DNA from: UBA7803 sp036381275
Lineage (GTDB): Bacteria; Pseudomonadota; Gammaproteobacteria; Pseudomonadales; Azotimanducaceae
DNA length: 64,000 bases
Direction: 5' to 3'
Assembly (NCBI GenBank): GCA_036381275.1
Contig: DASVDC010000128.1
Location: 1 to 64,000 of the forward strand
The translations under genes and the position numbers were made by a program. The first letter of the stretch is position 1; every line of letters begins with the position of its first letter. Below the pieces are notes generated by a model. That model was not told the origin of the DNA. It searched no databases and saw only the letters and a list, made by a program, of their open reading frames with translations. Positions 33,326-42,363 of the stretch are shown piece by piece.

Positions 33326-34501
33326 ATGAGCCGGCAGGACCGCATTGCCGAGATCGCAGAACGTTACGTCGCCGCAGGCAGCTACAGCGGTATCGAGTGG
33401 CTGGTCGAGCACAACGGCGAGCGGCTCGCGGAGGGCCGGACCGGGTACGCCGACCCCGAGCGCCGCACGCCGATTCCGGACCGCGCCATCTACCGGATCT
33501 ACTCGATGACCAAACCGCTGGTCTCGGTGCTGGCGCTTCAGCTCATCGAGCGCGGGCGGCTGCGCCTCTACGATCCGATCGCCACGTTCGACCGCCGCTT
33601 CGCGCGGCCCCGGGTGCTGCTGCCGAACGGCCAACTCCTGCCGGCCACCCGGCCGATCACCGTCGAAGACCTGCTCACCCACCGGGCCGGCTTCACCTAC
33701 GAGTTCATCAGCGGCTGCCACCTGGCGCCGGCGTATCAGCAGAAGCGCATCAGCAGCGACGGCAGGTGCTCGCTGGACGAGATGATGAGCCGCCTGGCGG
33801 AGCTGCCGCTCGCGTTCCAGCCGGGCAGCCAGTTCCGCTACAGCGTCGCCACCGACGTGCTCGCGCACGTGCTGGAGCGCGCCACCGAGCGGCCGCTGGA
33901 CGAGCTGCTCGACGAGCACCTGCTGCGCCCGCTCGGCATGGAAGACACCGGATTCCACGTGCCGAAGGAGAATCGGGCCCGGCTGATGCCGATCTTCGGC
34001 GTGACCGACCTGAGCGAGCTCGCGCCGCTCGAACCGCGGCCGCACGAGCTGACGCCCGCCGACGTCGAGGACATGTACCCGTGCGACAGCCCCGGCTTCC
34101 GGCGCGGCGGGCACGGGCTGTTCTCGACGCTGGCCGATTACGCCCGCTTCGCCCGGATGCTGCTGACCGGCCGCACGCCCGACGGCGAGGTGCTGCTGTC
34201 GCGCAAGATGCTGGAGATGATGCGCAGCAACCGCATCCCGCCGGAGCAGCTTCCGCTGACCATCGGTATGCAGCCGCTGCCCGGATACGGCTGGGGCCTC
34301 GGCGTGCGGGTGATGATCGACGTCGGCCAGGCGCAGTCGCTGACGGGCGCGGGCGAGATCGGCTGGGCCGGCGCCGCCAGCACCTACTTCTTCGTCGATC
34401 CGCGCGAGCGGCTGACCGGTGTGTTCATGACGCAGTACCTCGGCGGCACGCTGCCGATGACCGACGACCTGCGCGCGGCCGCCTACCAGATGATCGAATG
34501 A
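33326..34501 (+). CDS. Serine hydrolase, class C beta-lactamase / esterase-like
   Basis: 391 residues; GGGGGAGG leads the ATG at 33326. Catalytic SMTK (S-x-x-K) near residue 65, RYSVATD (Y-x-S) near 170, and a C-terminal GWAGAAS in place of KTG/HTG. HRAGFTYEFI, LLDEHLLRPLGMEDTGF and YGWGLGVRVM match the carboxylesterase EstB group. No signal peptide, so a cytoplasmic ester hydrolase is more likely than a beta-lactamase. First gene of a plus-strand catabolic run up to 40.6 kb. Confidence 0.9.
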   Translation: MSRQDRIAEIAERYVAAGSYSGIEWLVEHNGERLAEGRTGYADPERRTPIPDRAIYRIYSMTKPLVSVLALQLIERGRLRLYDPIATFDRRFARPRVLLPNGQLLPATRPITVEDLLTHRAGFTYEFISGCHLAPAYQQKRISSDGRCSLDEMMSRLAELPLAFQPGSQFRYSVATDVLAHVLERATERPLDELLDEHLLRPLGMEDTGFHVPKENRARLMPIFGVTDLSELAPLEPRPHELTPADVEDMYPCDSPGFRRGGHGLFSTLADYARFARMLLTGRTPDGEVLLSRKMLEMMRSNRIPPEQLPLTIGMQPLPGYGWGLGVRVMIDVGQAQSLTGAGEIGWAGAASTYFFVDPRERLTGVFMTQYLGGTLPMTDDLRAAAYQMIE

Positions 34502-34560
34502 TCGGCCGCGGCCCGCCGGGCCGGTTTCCGATTTTCCGACGACCTCGAAAGGAGAAGCAG

Positions 34561-35031
34561 ATGTCCGAAGCTCTCGAGAAAGCCAAGGCCGCGCTGGAGC
34601 AGCGCATCGGCCAGCGCTCCGAGCCGAGCGACTGGTTCCGGATCACCCAGGAGCGGATCAACCAGTTCGCGGAGGCGACGCTGGACCACCAGTGGATCCA
34701 CGTCGACCCGGAGCGCGCGAAGAACGGCCCGTTCGGCACCACCATCGCCCACGGCCAGCTCACGATGTCCATCATGAGCTTTCTGCCGGGCGGTCGGGGC
34801 ATCGGCCTGCCGCCGCTCGAAGGGCTGAAGCTCGGGATCAACTACGGCTGGAACAAAGTCCGCTTCCCGGCACCGGTCCCCGTGAACGCCGAGGTGCGCT
34901 CGAGCGGCGTGCTGAAGTCGGTGGAGATCAAGGGCAACATGCTCGAGGTGGTCAACGAGCTGACCCTCGAGATCAAGGGTCAGGACAAGCCGGGCTGCGT
35001 CGCCGAGAGCGTGCTGCGGCTGGTGTTCTGA
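34561..35031 (+). CDS. MaoC-like (R)-hydratase
   Basis: 156 residues; AGGAGA at good spacing. Hot-dog fold with the hydratase-2 motif: DHQWIHVDPERA (Asp and His of the active site), FGTTIAHGQLTMS, then INYGWNKVRFPAPVPVNAEVRSS in pieces. These enzymes hydrate 2-enoyl-CoA. 60 bp after the serine hydrolase. Works naturally with the acyl-CoA dehydrogenase and FadD in this cluster. Confidence 0.92.
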   Translation: MSEALEKAKAALEQRIGQRSEPSDWFRITQERINQFAEATLDHQWIHVDPERAKNGPFGTTIAHGQLTMSIMSFLPGGRGIGLPPLEGLKLGINYGWNKVRFPAPVPVNAEVRSSGVLKSVEIKGNMLEVVNELTLEIKGQDKPGCVAESVLRLVF

Positions 35032-35058
35032 TACCGGCCCGAACTGTGGGCGCAACTT

Positions 35059-35118
35059 GTGGGAGCGGCCTCTGGCCGCGAACTCCGGCCGGCATTCGCG
35101 GCCGGAGGCCGCTCCCAC
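35059..35118. repeat. Inverted pair of REP-like palindromes
   Basis: Minus-oriented copy at 35059-35082 (one C to T change) and plus copy at 35095-35118, 12 bp apart, pointing at each other. The pair lies between MaoC and the acyl-CoA dehydrogenase. Together they can form a long hairpin, like BIME pairs of other bacteria. Confidence 0.85.
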
Positions 35119-35189
35119 ACTTCCACGACCCTATCGATTCCGCCGGCCGATGCCGCTAAAGTCGGTGGATCGCCTGTGAGGGAGGACCG

Positions 35190-36359
35190 ATGAGCGAGCT
35201 CGCCGAATTCCGCAAAGAGGTGGCCGCCTGGCTGAAGGACAACTGCCCCGAGGGGGCGCGTGGCCCCGGCCAGATCGCCACCGGCAGCAGCAAGATCAAG
35301 CTGGAGCCGGACGTCCAGCGCTGGCTCGAGCGCTGCGTCGAGCGGGGCTTCACCGCCCCGACCTGGCCGAAGCAGTACGGCGGCGGCGGGCTCTCCCCGG
35401 CCGAGGCGCAGGTCCTCTACGAGGAGATGGCGGCGATCCGCGCGCGCATGCCGCTGATGGGCATGGGCCTGTCGATGATCGGCCCCACGCTGCTCGAGTT
35501 CGGCACCGAGGATCAGAAAGCGCGGCACCTGCCGCGCATCGTCCGCGGCGAAGTGCAGTGGTGTCAGGGCTATTCGGAGCCGAGCGCGGGCTCGGACCTC
35601 GCCTCGTTGCGTACCCGGGCCGAAGACCGGGGCGACCACTTCGTGATCAACGGGCAGAAGATCTGGACCTCCGGCGCGGCCACCGCCGACTGGATGTTCG
35701 CGCTGGTGCGCACCGATCCGGACGCGCCGAAGCACGAAGGCATCAGCTTCGTGCTCCTCACGATGGACCAGCCGGGCGTCACCGTGCGGCCGATCCGGCT
35801 GATCTCGGGCAGCTCGCCGTTCTGCGAGACGTTCTTCGACAACGCGATCGCGAAGAAGGAGGACCTGGTCGGCGAGCTGAACAAGGGCTGGACGGTCGGC
35901 AAACGGCTGCTCCAGTTCGAGCGCTCCGGCATCGGCGGGCTATCGGGCGGTGCGCGCCGCCAGCCGAGCGAAGGGCTCGCCCGGCTCGCGAAGGAGTACG
36001 TCGGCGAAGAGAACGGCCGCATCGCCGATCCCGCCGTGCGCGCGAGCATCATCGACTTCAACATGCGTTCGCACGCGTTCCGGCTGACCGCCGCCCGCGT
36101 CAACGAGGAGAACCGTTCGGGCACGCCCGGCGAGGCCACCTCGATCTTCAAGCTGGTCGGCGCCCGCCTGCAGCAGAACGGTGCCGATCTGCGGCGTCAG
36201 CTGATGGGCACCCGCGGTCTCGGGGTGGACGGGTTCTCGCCGCGCGAGCTCGAGGCGACCACGGAATGGCTCGCCACGAAGGCCACCACCATCTACGGCG
36301 GCAGCGACGAAATCCAGGCGAACATCATCGCGAAGCGCGTCCTCGGGCTCCCGGACTGA
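35190..36359 (+). CDS. Acyl-CoA dehydrogenase
   Basis: 389 residues. WCQGYSEPSAGSDLASL, FVINGQKIWTSGA, MDQPGV and C-terminal IYGGSDEIQANIIAKRVLGLP are acyl-CoA dehydrogenase signatures. The site where MCAD-type enzymes have the catalytic Glu (IYEG) reads IYGG; other ACADs of this FadE-type also lack it, placing the base elsewhere or in a partner subunit. GGAGG 7 nt before ATG 35190. FAD-dependent alpha,beta-desaturation of an acyl-CoA. Confidence 0.92.
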   Translation: MSELAEFRKEVAAWLKDNCPEGARGPGQIATGSSKIKLEPDVQRWLERCVERGFTAPTWPKQYGGGGLSPAEAQVLYEEMAAIRARMPLMGMGLSMIGPTLLEFGTEDQKARHLPRIVRGEVQWCQGYSEPSAGSDLASLRTRAEDRGDHFVINGQKIWTSGAATADWMFALVRTDPDAPKHEGISFVLLTMDQPGVTVRPIRLISGSSPFCETFFDNAIAKKEDLVGELNKGWTVGKRLLQFERSGIGGLSGGARRQPSEGLARLAKEYVGEENGRIADPAVRASIIDFNMRSHAFRLTAARVNEENRSGTPGEATSIFKLVGARLQQNGADLRRQLMGTRGLGVDGFSPRELEATTEWLATKATTIYGGSDEIQANIIAKRVLGLPD

Positions 36360-36364
36360 CGGTC

Positions 36365-37195
36365 ATGGCTTATCAGACGATCGACGTTCGGCCGCTCACC
36401 CCGCACATCGGCGCCGAGGTGGCCGGCGTCGATCTGTCCAAGCCGCTCGCGAACGAGCAGTTCAGCGAGGTCTATCAGGCCTGGCTCGACTGGAAGGTGC
36501 TGGTGTTCCGCGATCAGCACCTCGACCGGGAACAGCACAAGGCGTTCGCGCGCCGGTTCGGCCGCCTGCACGTGCACCCGATGCAGCACAGCTACGGCGG
36601 CGACCCGGAGATTCTCACCGTGAAGACCACGGCCACGTCGAAGTACACGGCCGGCAACGGCTGGCACACCGACGTGAGCTGTGACGAGATTCCGCCGCTC
36701 GGTTCGATGCTCTACATGAAGCAGACGCCCGAGGGCGGCGGCGGTGATACGCTGTTCGCGGACATGTATCTCGCCTACGAGCTGCTGTCCGACACGATGA
36801 AGCGCATGCTGGACGGGCTCGTCGCGGTGCACGACGGCGCCCTGCCCTACCTCGGCGCCTACGGTGTCGCGCCGCCCGAGGGCCAGCAGTATCCGAAGCA
36901 CGAGCATCCGGTGATCACCACGCATCCCGAGACCGGCCGCAAGGTGCTCTACGTGAACTCGGGCTTCACGTCGCACATCAAGGGCCTCGCGCCGTGGGAG
37001 AGCCGTCTGCTGCTGCAGGGGCTGTTCAATTTCATCGCCACCGAGGTGCGCCTGACGTGCCGGGTGCAGTGGCAGCCGAACACGCTGACGTTCTGGGACA
37101 ACCGCTGCACGCAGCACCACGCGATCTGGGACTACCACCCCCACACCCGCCACGGGGAGCGGGTGTCCATCGTCGGTACCCAGCGGCCGGCCTGA
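36365..37195 (+). CDS. TauD/TfdA-family alpha-ketoglutarate dioxygenase
   Basis: 276 residues. Iron ligands in NGWHTDVS (H-x-D) and the distal His in RCTQHHAIWDY, with Arg in TRHGERVSI for 2-oxoglutarate. N-terminal ITPHIGAEVAGVDL-type start (LTPHIGAEVAGVD) and KVLVFRDQHLD are typical. Substrates of the family include taurine, alkylsulfates and phenoxyacetates; which applies here is unknown. 5 bp after the acyl-CoA dehydrogenase, so co-transcribed. Confidence 0.92.
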   Translation: MAYQTIDVRPLTPHIGAEVAGVDLSKPLANEQFSEVYQAWLDWKVLVFRDQHLDREQHKAFARRFGRLHVHPMQHSYGGDPEILTVKTTATSKYTAGNGWHTDVSCDEIPPLGSMLYMKQTPEGGGGDTLFADMYLAYELLSDTMKRMLDGLVAVHDGALPYLGAYGVAPPEGQQYPKHEHPVITTHPETGRKVLYVNSGFTSHIKGLAPWESRLLLQGLFNFIATEVRLTCRVQWQPNTLTFWDNRCTQHHAIWDYHPHTRHGERVSIVGTQRPA

Positions 37196-37259
37196 GCCCG
37201 GCCTCCGCCGGCCGGCTCGCCTGAGCACCTGACGCCTCCCGGCACAGTCGTTGCTCCGA

Positions 37260-37288
37260 CTCGAGTCCGACCTCATCGGAGACTCGAG
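37260..37288 (+). promoter_or_regulatory. Hairpin sequestering the RBS of the FMN reductase
   Basis: CTCGAGTCCGA (37260-37270) pairs with TCGGAGACTCGAG (37276-37288), 11 bp with a 2-nt bulge and a 5-nt loop, ending 2 nt before ATG 37291. The only Shine-Dalgarno, GGAG at 37278-37281, lies in the stem. Could act as translational control. Confidence 0.5.
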
Positions 37289-37290
37289 CC

Positions 37291-37860
37291 ATGCTCAGGA
37301 TCGCCATCATCATCGGCAGCACCCGGCCCGAACGCATCGGCGCCGCGGTCGGCGAGTGGGCCTACGCGATCGCGCGGCAACGGACGGACGCGGAGTTCGA
37401 GCTGCTCGACCTGAAGGACTTCGACCTGCCGCTGCTCGACGAGCCGCTCCCGCCCGCGATGGGGCAATACGCCCACCCGCACACCCGGCGCTGGGCGTCG
37501 GTGGTCGCGTCGTTCGACGCGTTCGTGTTCGTCACCGCCGAGTACAACCACGGCATTCCGGGCGCGCTCAAGAACGCGCTGGACTTCGTCTATGCCGAGT
37601 GGAACAACAAGGCGGCCGGGTTCGTTTCCTACGGCAGCGCGATGGGCGTGCGCGCGGTGGAGAGCCTGCGTCTGGTGATGGCGGAGCTTCAGGTCGCCGA
37701 CGTGCGTGCCCAGGTGATGCTGTCGCTGTTCACCGATTTCGAGAACATGAAGACGTTCAAGCCGGACGCGCGCCACGAGAAGTCCCTCAACACGATGCTG
37801 GACCAGCTCGTGGCCTGGGGCGGAGCGCTGCGCGAAGCACGCGCCGGCCAGAGCGCCTGA
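37291..37860 (+). CDS. NADPH-dependent FMN reductase
   Basis: 189 residues. Flavodoxin-like fold with IIGSTRPERIGAAVGEW (phosphate loop), YNHGIPGALKNALDFVYAEW (the conserved PEYN-like motif EYNHGIPG) and GSAMG. Reduces FMN or quinones with NAD(P)H. Follows TauD by 95 bp that contain a GC-rich inverted repeat and the RBS hairpin. May supply reduced flavin to oxygenases nearby, inferred. Confidence 0.92.
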   Translation: MLRIAIIIGSTRPERIGAAVGEWAYAIARQRTDAEFELLDLKDFDLPLLDEPLPPAMGQYAHPHTRRWASVVASFDAFVFVTAEYNHGIPGALKNALDFVYAEWNNKAAGFVSYGSAMGVRAVESLRLVMAELQVADVRAQVMLSLFTDFENMKTFKPDARHEKSLNTMLDQLVAWGGALREARAGQSA

Positions 37861-37958
37861 CGGCCGCACCGGCGGGCCGCCGCGCCGACGGGACCGATTC
37901 GTCGGAACCGGCGCGACACGCTAACATGGGCGCTGCCGCAACGGAGAAGCGACAGCGC

Positions 37959-39641
37959 GTGGAACGCATCTGGATTTCGAGCTACCCCCCGGGAGTGCCG
38001 GCCGAGATCGACGCCGACGCTTTCCCGTCGCTCGCCGCCGTGCTCGAGGAGAGCGTGCGGCGCTTCGCCGACCGGCCCGCCTTCCGCAACCTGGGCGAGA
38101 CCATCACGTACGCGGAGCTCGACCGCTACAGCCGCTGCTTCGCCGGCTACCTGCAGGGGCATCTCGGGCTCGGCAAGGGTGAGCGCATCGCGCTGATGAT
38201 GCCGAACGTGCTGTCGTACCCGATCGCGCTGTTCGGCGCGCTGCGGGCCGGGCTGACGGTGGTGAACGTGAACCCTCAATACACGCCCCACGAGCTCGAG
38301 CACCAGCTGAACGACAGCGGCGCCGCCACGATCGTGATCATCGAGAACTTCGCCCACGTGCTCGAGCGCTGCATCGGCCGCACGCCGGTCCGCCATGTGG
38401 TGGTCGCCACGGTGGGAGACGTGCTGCCCGCGCCCAAGCGCTGGGTGACCAGCTTCGTGGTGCGCCACGTCAGACGGATGGTGCCCGGCTTCTCGCTGCC
38501 GGGTGCGACGGCGTTCAGGGCGGCGCTCGGGCTCGGCGCCGCCGCGCGGTTCGACCCGGTCGAGATCGGCGGCGAGGATCTCGCGTTCCTGCAGTACACC
38601 GGCGGCACGACGGGCGTCCCGAAGGGCGCGATGCTGACCCACCGCAACCTGGTGGCGAACCTCGAGCAGGCGGCTGCGTGGCTGCGCCCGTTCCTGCGCG
38701 AATCGGGCGAAGTCGTGATCACCGCGCTGCCCCTCTACCACATCTTCGCCCTCACCGCGAACTGCCTGGTGTTCATGAAGATCGGCGGGCTGAACCATCT
38801 GATCACGAATCCGCGCGACATGCCCGGCTTCGTCAAGGAGCTGCGCGGCAGCGGTTTCACCGCGATCACCGGCGTCAACACGCTGTTCAACGGGCTGCTG
38901 AACACCCCGGGCTTTGCCGAGCTCGACTTCTCGACCCTGCGGATCAGCCTGGCCGGCGGCACCGCGACCCAGCGCAGCGTCGCGGAACGCTGGCGTCAGG
39001 TCACCGGCACCACGCTGATCGAAGCCTACGGCCTGACGGAAGCATCGCCGGCGGTCTGCATCAATCCGCTCGACCTCGACGAATACAACGGCACCGTCGG
39101 AATGCCGGTGCCGTCCACCGACTTGCGGATCGTGGCCGACGACGGCACGGAGGCGGAGCCCGGCACACCCGGCGAGCTGCTGGTCAAGGGGCCGCAGGTG
39201 ATGAAGGGCTACTGGCAACGTCCGGAGGAGACGGCAGCGGTGCTCGACCCCGACGGGTGGCTGCACACCGGCGACGTCGCCGTCGTCTCGGAGAACGGCT
39301 ACGTTCGGCTGGTCGACCGGATGAAGGACCTGATCCTCGTGTCCGGCTTCAACGTCTATCCGAACGAGGTGGAGGACGTGCTCGTATCCCACCCGGGTGT
39401 GCTCGAGGCAGGGGTGATCGGGGTGCCGGACGAGCGGACCGGCGAGGCCGTCGTCGCGCTGGTGGTGAAGCGCGACCCGGATCTGACCGCCGAGGCGCTC
39501 GAGGCGTTCTGCCGCGAGAACCTCACCGGCTACAAGCGGCCGCGGCGGATCGAGTTCGTCGACGAGCTGCCGAAGTCGAACGTCGGCAAGATCCTGCGCC
39601 GGCAGCTCCGCGACCGTTACCTGGAAGCGCCCGCGCGTTGA
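37959..39641 (+). CDS. fadD: Long-chain fatty-acid CoA ligase FadD
   Basis: 560 residues from GTG 37959, matching E. coli FadD in length and start (VERIWISSYPPGVPAEID). ATG 37926 in frame would add 11 residues without a better RBS. P-loop QYTGGTTGVPKGAMLTH, ITGVNTLFNGLL, YGLTEASPAV, GWLHTGDVAV, DRMKDLILVSGFNVYPNEVE and C-terminal PKSNVGKILRRQLRD with catalytic Lys. Activates fatty acids for beta-oxidation; overlaps the next gene by 4 bp. Confidence 0.92.
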   Translation: MERIWISSYPPGVPAEIDADAFPSLAAVLEESVRRFADRPAFRNLGETITYAELDRYSRCFAGYLQGHLGLGKGERIALMMPNVLSYPIALFGALRAGLTVVNVNPQYTPHELEHQLNDSGAATIVIIENFAHVLERCIGRTPVRHVVVATVGDVLPAPKRWVTSFVVRHVRRMVPGFSLPGATAFRAALGLGAAARFDPVEIGGEDLAFLQYTGGTTGVPKGAMLTHRNLVANLEQAAAWLRPFLRESGEVVITALPLYHIFALTANCLVFMKIGGLNHLITNPRDMPGFVKELRGSGFTAITGVNTLFNGLLNTPGFAELDFSTLRISLAGGTATQRSVAERWRQVTGTTLIEAYGLTEASPAVCINPLDLDEYNGTVGMPVPSTDLRIVADDGTEAEPGTPGELLVKGPQVMKGYWQRPEETAAVLDPDGWLHTGDVAVVSENGYVRLVDRMKDLILVSGFNVYPNEVEDVLVSHPGVLEAGVIGVPDERTGEAVVALVVKRDPDLTAEALEAFCRENLTGYKRPRRIEFVDELPKSNVGKILRRQLRDRYLEAPAR

Positions 39642-40651
39642 TCTCGGCCGGCTCGATCGACCTTCGACGACTGTTTCCGGTGCGGCCGGCCCGCGCCGGC
39701 GTTCGCTGGCTGGTCAGCCTGATCCTGCTGGTCACGCTGCTGACCGCGTTCTGGGCGTGCGGCATTTTCTCCGCCGAAGAGTTCGCCCAGGCGCCGTCCC
39801 CGGCGGGACCCGCGCTGTTCTTCAGTGTGATCATCGCGTACATCGTGCCGATCTTCGGCTACATCAGCGAGCGCACCGCGGCGGCCGTCGACGCCCTCGG
39901 GCCACTGCTGGACGAGACGGCGGAGCAGCATGCCGCCTGGTGCCGCCGGATCTACGTCAAGCCGCGACTCTGGCTGCTGACGGTGCTCGGCATCGCCATC
40001 GCGGCCGGCCTCGCCCACAACCTCCTGCTGTTCGGCTCCCTCGATCCGCTGCTCCTCGTCCGGAGCCCGTCGGCCGCCACCTCGGCGATCGCGTGGGGCA
40101 CGATGCTGGTCTGGTCGACCGTCACCTTCGTGATCGCCGCGCTGCTGGACAATGCGCTGCTGCTGAACCGCCTCGCCGGACGGGTGCGGGTGCAGCCGTT
40201 CCATCCGATATCGCTGCGGCCGTTCGCGACCGTCGCGGTGATCTCGACCCTCGCGCTGATCGGTGCGCAGGCCGCGTTCCCGATCATGACGATCGAGGAC
40301 GACATGAATCCGGCGGCCTACCTCCCCGGGCTCATCGCCACCGGCATCCCGATGCTGCTGATCGCGGCGCTGCCGGTCTGGCCGGTGCACCGGCAGCTCG
40401 CAGCGGCGAAGCGCGAGCTGCTCGCGGACGTGAACGCGCGCATTGCCGCGCTGCCGTTGCCGGACGCGGCACGGCCGGAGAGCATCGTCGCGCTCACGCA
40501 ACTGCTCGCCTACCGCCGCGAGGTGATGCAGATCTCCGAGTGGCCGTTCGACGTCGGGGTGATGACCCGGCTCGCGCTGTACCTGATCATCCCGCCCCTC
40601 ACCTGGGTGGGCGCCGCGCTGATCGAGAACCTCGTCGACGCGTTCCTGTAA
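39638..40651 (+). CDS. Integral membrane protein, unknown
   Basis: 337 residues from TTG 39638 (TTGA overlap with fadD). Five or six helices: about 23-45 (LVSLILLVTLLTAFWACGIF), 60-75 (LFFSVIIAYIVPIFG), 115-135, 150-170, 205-225, 240-260, with a C-terminal helix before DAFL. A cytoplasmic loop has LLDETAEQHAAWCRRIY. No domain I recognise. Coupling to fadD suggests a role in lipid uptake or handling. Confidence 0.75.
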   Translation: MISAGSIDLRRLFPVRPARAGVRWLVSLILLVTLLTAFWACGIFSAEEFAQAPSPAGPALFFSVIIAYIVPIFGYISERTAAAVDALGPLLDETAEQHAAWCRRIYVKPRLWLLTVLGIAIAAGLAHNLLLFGSLDPLLLVRSPSAATSAIAWGTMLVWSTVTFVIAALLDNALLLNRLAGRVRVQPFHPISLRPFATVAVISTLALIGAQAAFPIMTIEDDMNPAAYLPGLIATGIPMLLIAALPVWPVHRQLAAAKRELLADVNARIAALPLPDAARPESIVALTQLLAYRREVMQISEWPFDVGVMTRLALYLIIPPLTWVGAALIENLVDAFL

Positions 40652-40663
40652 CGGGCGTTGCCG

Positions 40664-41128
40664 CTACAGATCCTCGGTACGCTGGTACTCCTTCGACAGA
40701 CGCATCTCGTGCGCCTCGAGCTGCTGCGCGAGCGCCGCATAGGCCTCGCTGGCCTCCTCGGAGTCGCGGTTGTCCGCGAGCTCCTCGAACATCTCGCGCA
40801 GCGGCTCGTTCAGGCTCTGCAGCCACTGGATCACGTCGATACCGCTGAGCGAATTCTCGTCCGGCGGATCGAACTCGGTCGGCATCTCCACCGTGTACTG
40901 CGTATAGGTGTTCAGCAGCTTGTCGGAGCCCTCTTCCAGGACCCGCTCCACGTTGTCGAGCAGACGGCGCTGCTCGGGCGCGATGCTGTCGAGCAGCAAC
41001 TGGACGCGCGCGCCGTTGTCGCGCTTCGCGAGCGCCTCGAGTGCGTCCGCGGTCGCCCGCAGATGGCGGACGGCGTGCTCCAGGACCTGTTCCCCGGTCC
41101 GGAAGGTGTAGTGTTTGTGCCGGGGCAT
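40664..41128 (-). CDS. Alpha-helical hypothetical protein
   Basis: 154 residues. MPRHKHYTFRTGEQVLEHAV then long amphipathic helices (LDSIAPEQRRLLDNVERVLEEG, DVIQWLQSLNEPLREMFEELAD), probably a four-helix bundle of hemerythrin- or ferritin-like shape, but without clear metal ligands. Follows the baeRF protein by 10 bp; the pair seems to be an operon. No function assigned. Confidence 0.7.
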   Translation of the reverse strand: MPRHKHYTFRTGEQVLEHAVRHLRATADALEALAKRDNGARVQLLLDSIAPEQRRLLDNVERVLEEGSDKLLNTYTQYTVEMPTEFDPPDENSLSGIDVIQWLQSLNEPLREMFEELADNRDSEEASEAYAALAQQLEAHEMRLSKEYQRTEDL

Positions 41129-41138
41129 GACTGCTCCC

Positions 41139-41576
41139 TCAGAAGAACTCGGGCACGTGCTGCTCGAGCTTATCGGCCGGCAGCGTGGTGAGCTCCTTGT
41201 CGATGGTCAATGCGACGAGATCCGCAGCAGGGGCGCTCAGATGCGCGCGAATCTGCCCGAGGAACCGCGGCGGTGCGATCAGGACCAGGCGTTCGAGCTC
41301 ACCTCTGGTGCGTCCCTCCTCCAGTCGAGCCGCCACCCGCTTCGCGAAGATGGCCATCTCGTGATCCTTCGTGGTGTTCCGGTTGCCCATCGCGTGGCGG
41401 CCCGGGCCGCCCGCGTCGAAGGAGCGTCCGCCGCCCCTGTCGGTGACCAGGTCACCTTCGTGGAGCCGGTGCTCGGGGGAAAGCAGGGTATCGAATTCTT
41501 CCAGCTTGCGGTTCTTGTGCCGGTTGAACAACCGGGCCCGTGTACCGTCCGCGACGACCACCCAGGTATTACCCAT
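41139..41576 (-). CDS. baeRF / host-attachment family protein
   Basis: 145 residues from ATG 41576 (MGNTWVVVADGTRARLFNR). This N-terminus plus GGRSFDAGGPGRHAMGNRNTTKDHE and LVLIAPPRFLGQIRAHL (in short stretches) matches the host-attachment / baeRF family, related to eRF1-like folds. Historical annotation as phage host attachment is not well supported. Function unknown; in operon with the helical gene. Confidence 0.85.
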   Translation of the reverse strand: MGNTWVVVADGTRARLFNRHKNRKLEEFDTLLSPEHRLHEGDLVTDRGGGRSFDAGGPGRHAMGNRNTTKDHEMAIFAKRVAARLEEGRTRGELERLVLIAPPRFLGQIRAHLSAPAADLVALTIDKELTTLPADKLEQHVPEFF

Positions 41577-41698
41577 GAGGCCCCCTTTGTCTGTCGGTTT
41601 GAACACCTACGGCGAACCCGCACGATCCATTCTCGCCATGCGCGCACGAAAGTAAAACGGCAGCGGGCTCGGGCAGGCGGTTTGACGATTGATCCGGA

Positions 41699-42259
41699 TC
41701 AACCGTGAGCGGAATCACCCTCGGGGCCGAAGGTCGGCTCCCCTTCTTCTTCTTCACGACGGAGGCGCAGGTACTCGGTTTCGAGCTGGCGGTACATGGC
41801 CAGGAGCGGAGCGGGCGGATCGAGCTCACCGTTCTTGACCGCCTGCGGGAAGTGCATCGCCAGGTGATCGTCCTCGTAGCGCACGACGCTGCCGACGGTG
41901 CGGCATTCGAGATCGTCGAGGTTCAGCCGGATCGGCACCTCCATGCCGCGGCGCAGCGTGAGGCCGGCCACCTCGAGCTGGATGCCGGTGAGGCTGAGGT
42001 CGATGCATCGAGCGAGCAGGATCCGCGCGCCGACGCGGATCTGCACGCGGAAACCCTCCCGTATCGCATCCGGAAGGGACGCGACCGGCACCCGGAAGCC
42101 GACCCGGCGCTCGCACGCGCCGCTCTGACGCAGGAACGCCTCGAGCTGTTCGACCTGCGGCTTGGACAGTGTGATCGGCTCCTCACGGCCACGCACCGTC
42201 AGCACCAACCCGTCCGGGTCGGTGCCGAAGGTGATGTCTCCCAGGGTCAGCCGCTGCAT
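41699..42259 (-). CDS. PilZ-domain c-di-GMP-binding protein
   Basis: 186 residues. C-di-GMP motifs ERRVGFRVPV (RxxxR, near 50) and DLSLTGIQL (D/NxSxxG, near 88), then VRYEDDHLAMHF. The N-terminal 45 residues form a small beta domain (LTLGDITFGTDPDGLVLTVRG) and the acidic helix near the end is Glu-rich. Binds cyclic di-GMP and may act on motility, adhesion or the pilus genes of this window; the target is not seen. Confidence 0.9.
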   Translation of the reverse strand: MQRLTLGDITFGTDPDGLVLTVRGREEPITLSKPQVEQLEAFLRQSGACERRVGFRVPVASLPDAIREGFRVQIRVGARILLARCIDLSLTGIQLEVAGLTLRRGMEVPIRLNLDDLECRTVGSVVRYEDDHLAMHFPQAVKNGELDPPAPLLAMYRQLETEYLRLRREEEEGEPTFGPEGDSAHG

Positions 42260-42363
42260 GCCACTCGAGCCGCTCGCACTTTCTCACCATGGAGCATAGA
42301 CCAGTCTCGCCCGCCCGGTGGTGACGGGTGAGACAAGGAAACCGACGCCCGGATCGGGACGGA

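Noticed and set aside
33326..34501. Antibiotic-resistance beta-lactamase
   Set aside because: SxxK and YxS are present but the third motif is not KTG, there is no signal peptide and the neighbours are catabolic genes; an esterase fits better.
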